From contig NC_063273.1 of NCBI RefSeq assembly GCF_910591885.1, forward strand, positions 868,001 through 932,000: DNA of 64,000 nucleotides, given 5' to 3'. Each line of letters opens with the position of its first letter. Positions within the stretch are counted from its first letter, which is position 1. Shown here in pieces: positions 63,696-64,000 of this stretch. This DNA comes from Bombus terrestris (Eukaryota; Arthropoda; Insecta; Hymenoptera; Apidae). The notes beneath the pieces were generated by a model. It had not been told where the DNA came from. It did not search any database and worked only from the letters and a program-made list of their open reading frames with translations. Made by a program: the position numbers and the translations under genes.

Positions 63696-64000
63696 TACAA
63701 AACGACGAGGAAAGCGGAGTAACACGAAAAGGAATTGGGTCCTTTTAATTTCGTGACATTTGCACCTGTTGCCGACAGGTTTGCCGCGGCGAGCAGGACG
63801 AAAGATACGCGTCTCACCGCGGGAAGAATCTCGACAACTGTGATCAAATTATCGCGTGTTCTGCTATAAATTCGAGCCACGTTATTCAATTACGTCCGAT
63901 TTTAATCACCTTTAATTAGCGTTGATCGCGAAACATTCACCGTGACAGGAATAGTCGTAACGCTTTTATTTTTTATACGCCGCGCCCTGGCGCATCGAGA
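63696..64000. other. Window end, nothing recognised
   Basis: No coding, RNA or repeat signal beyond background. Confidence 0.5.

Overview
This is a window of nuclear DNA from an insect, most likely a hymenopteran (bee, ant or wasp). The inference rests on two spliced genes with clear insect orthologs, 54 to 115 nt introns in the ciliary gene against 8 to 10 kb introns in the developmental gene, and abundant CpG (TCGA/CGAT-type words throughout). The species cannot be named from the sequence alone. No rRNA, tRNA, known microRNA, transposase, reverse transcriptase or CRISPR array was recognised.

Left end (1 to about 2.4 kb): nine coding exons of IFT54/TRAF3IP1, an intraflagellar-transport (IFT-B) subunit, on the minus strand. 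The gene runs off the left edge and lacks its last coding exon(s) here. An RFX X-box-like inverted repeat lies about 80 bp upstream of its start codon, as expected for a ciliary gene. Head-to-head with it is a possible 62-codon spliced small ORF (2735 to 3074, plus strand) that I do not recognise.

Middle (about 4.8 to 26.6 kb): the complete coding sequence of Pox neuro (Poxn), a Pax-family transcription factor, on the minus strand. I reconstruct five coding exons giving about 389 residues. A 39-nt micro-exon carries the start codon and the first four codons, followed by an 8.5 kb intron. The next exon encodes the N-terminal (PAI) half of the paired domain, followed by a 9.7 kb intron. Then come an exon for the C-terminal (RED) half and two exons for a C-terminal region ending in a YSIEELL motif. 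All splice junctions are GT/AG and all reading phases agree. A splice acceptor immediately upstream of the micro-exon implies at least one further non-coding 5' exon to the right.

Right part (26.6 to 64 kb): no protein-coding gene could be supported. It holds microsatellites, A-rich tracts, a diverged local duplication (51.6 to 52.2 kb), a 20-bp perfect palindrome (58.8 kb) and a GC-rich, purine-skewed block at 36.0 to 37.2 kb. It is best read as the large regulatory flank of Poxn, possibly with its distal promoter and 5' exon. The two genes connect functionally only by theme: IFT54 builds sensory cilia, and Poxn (in Drosophila) specifies chemosensory versus mechanosensory bristle identity. 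Adjacency alone does not show co-regulation.
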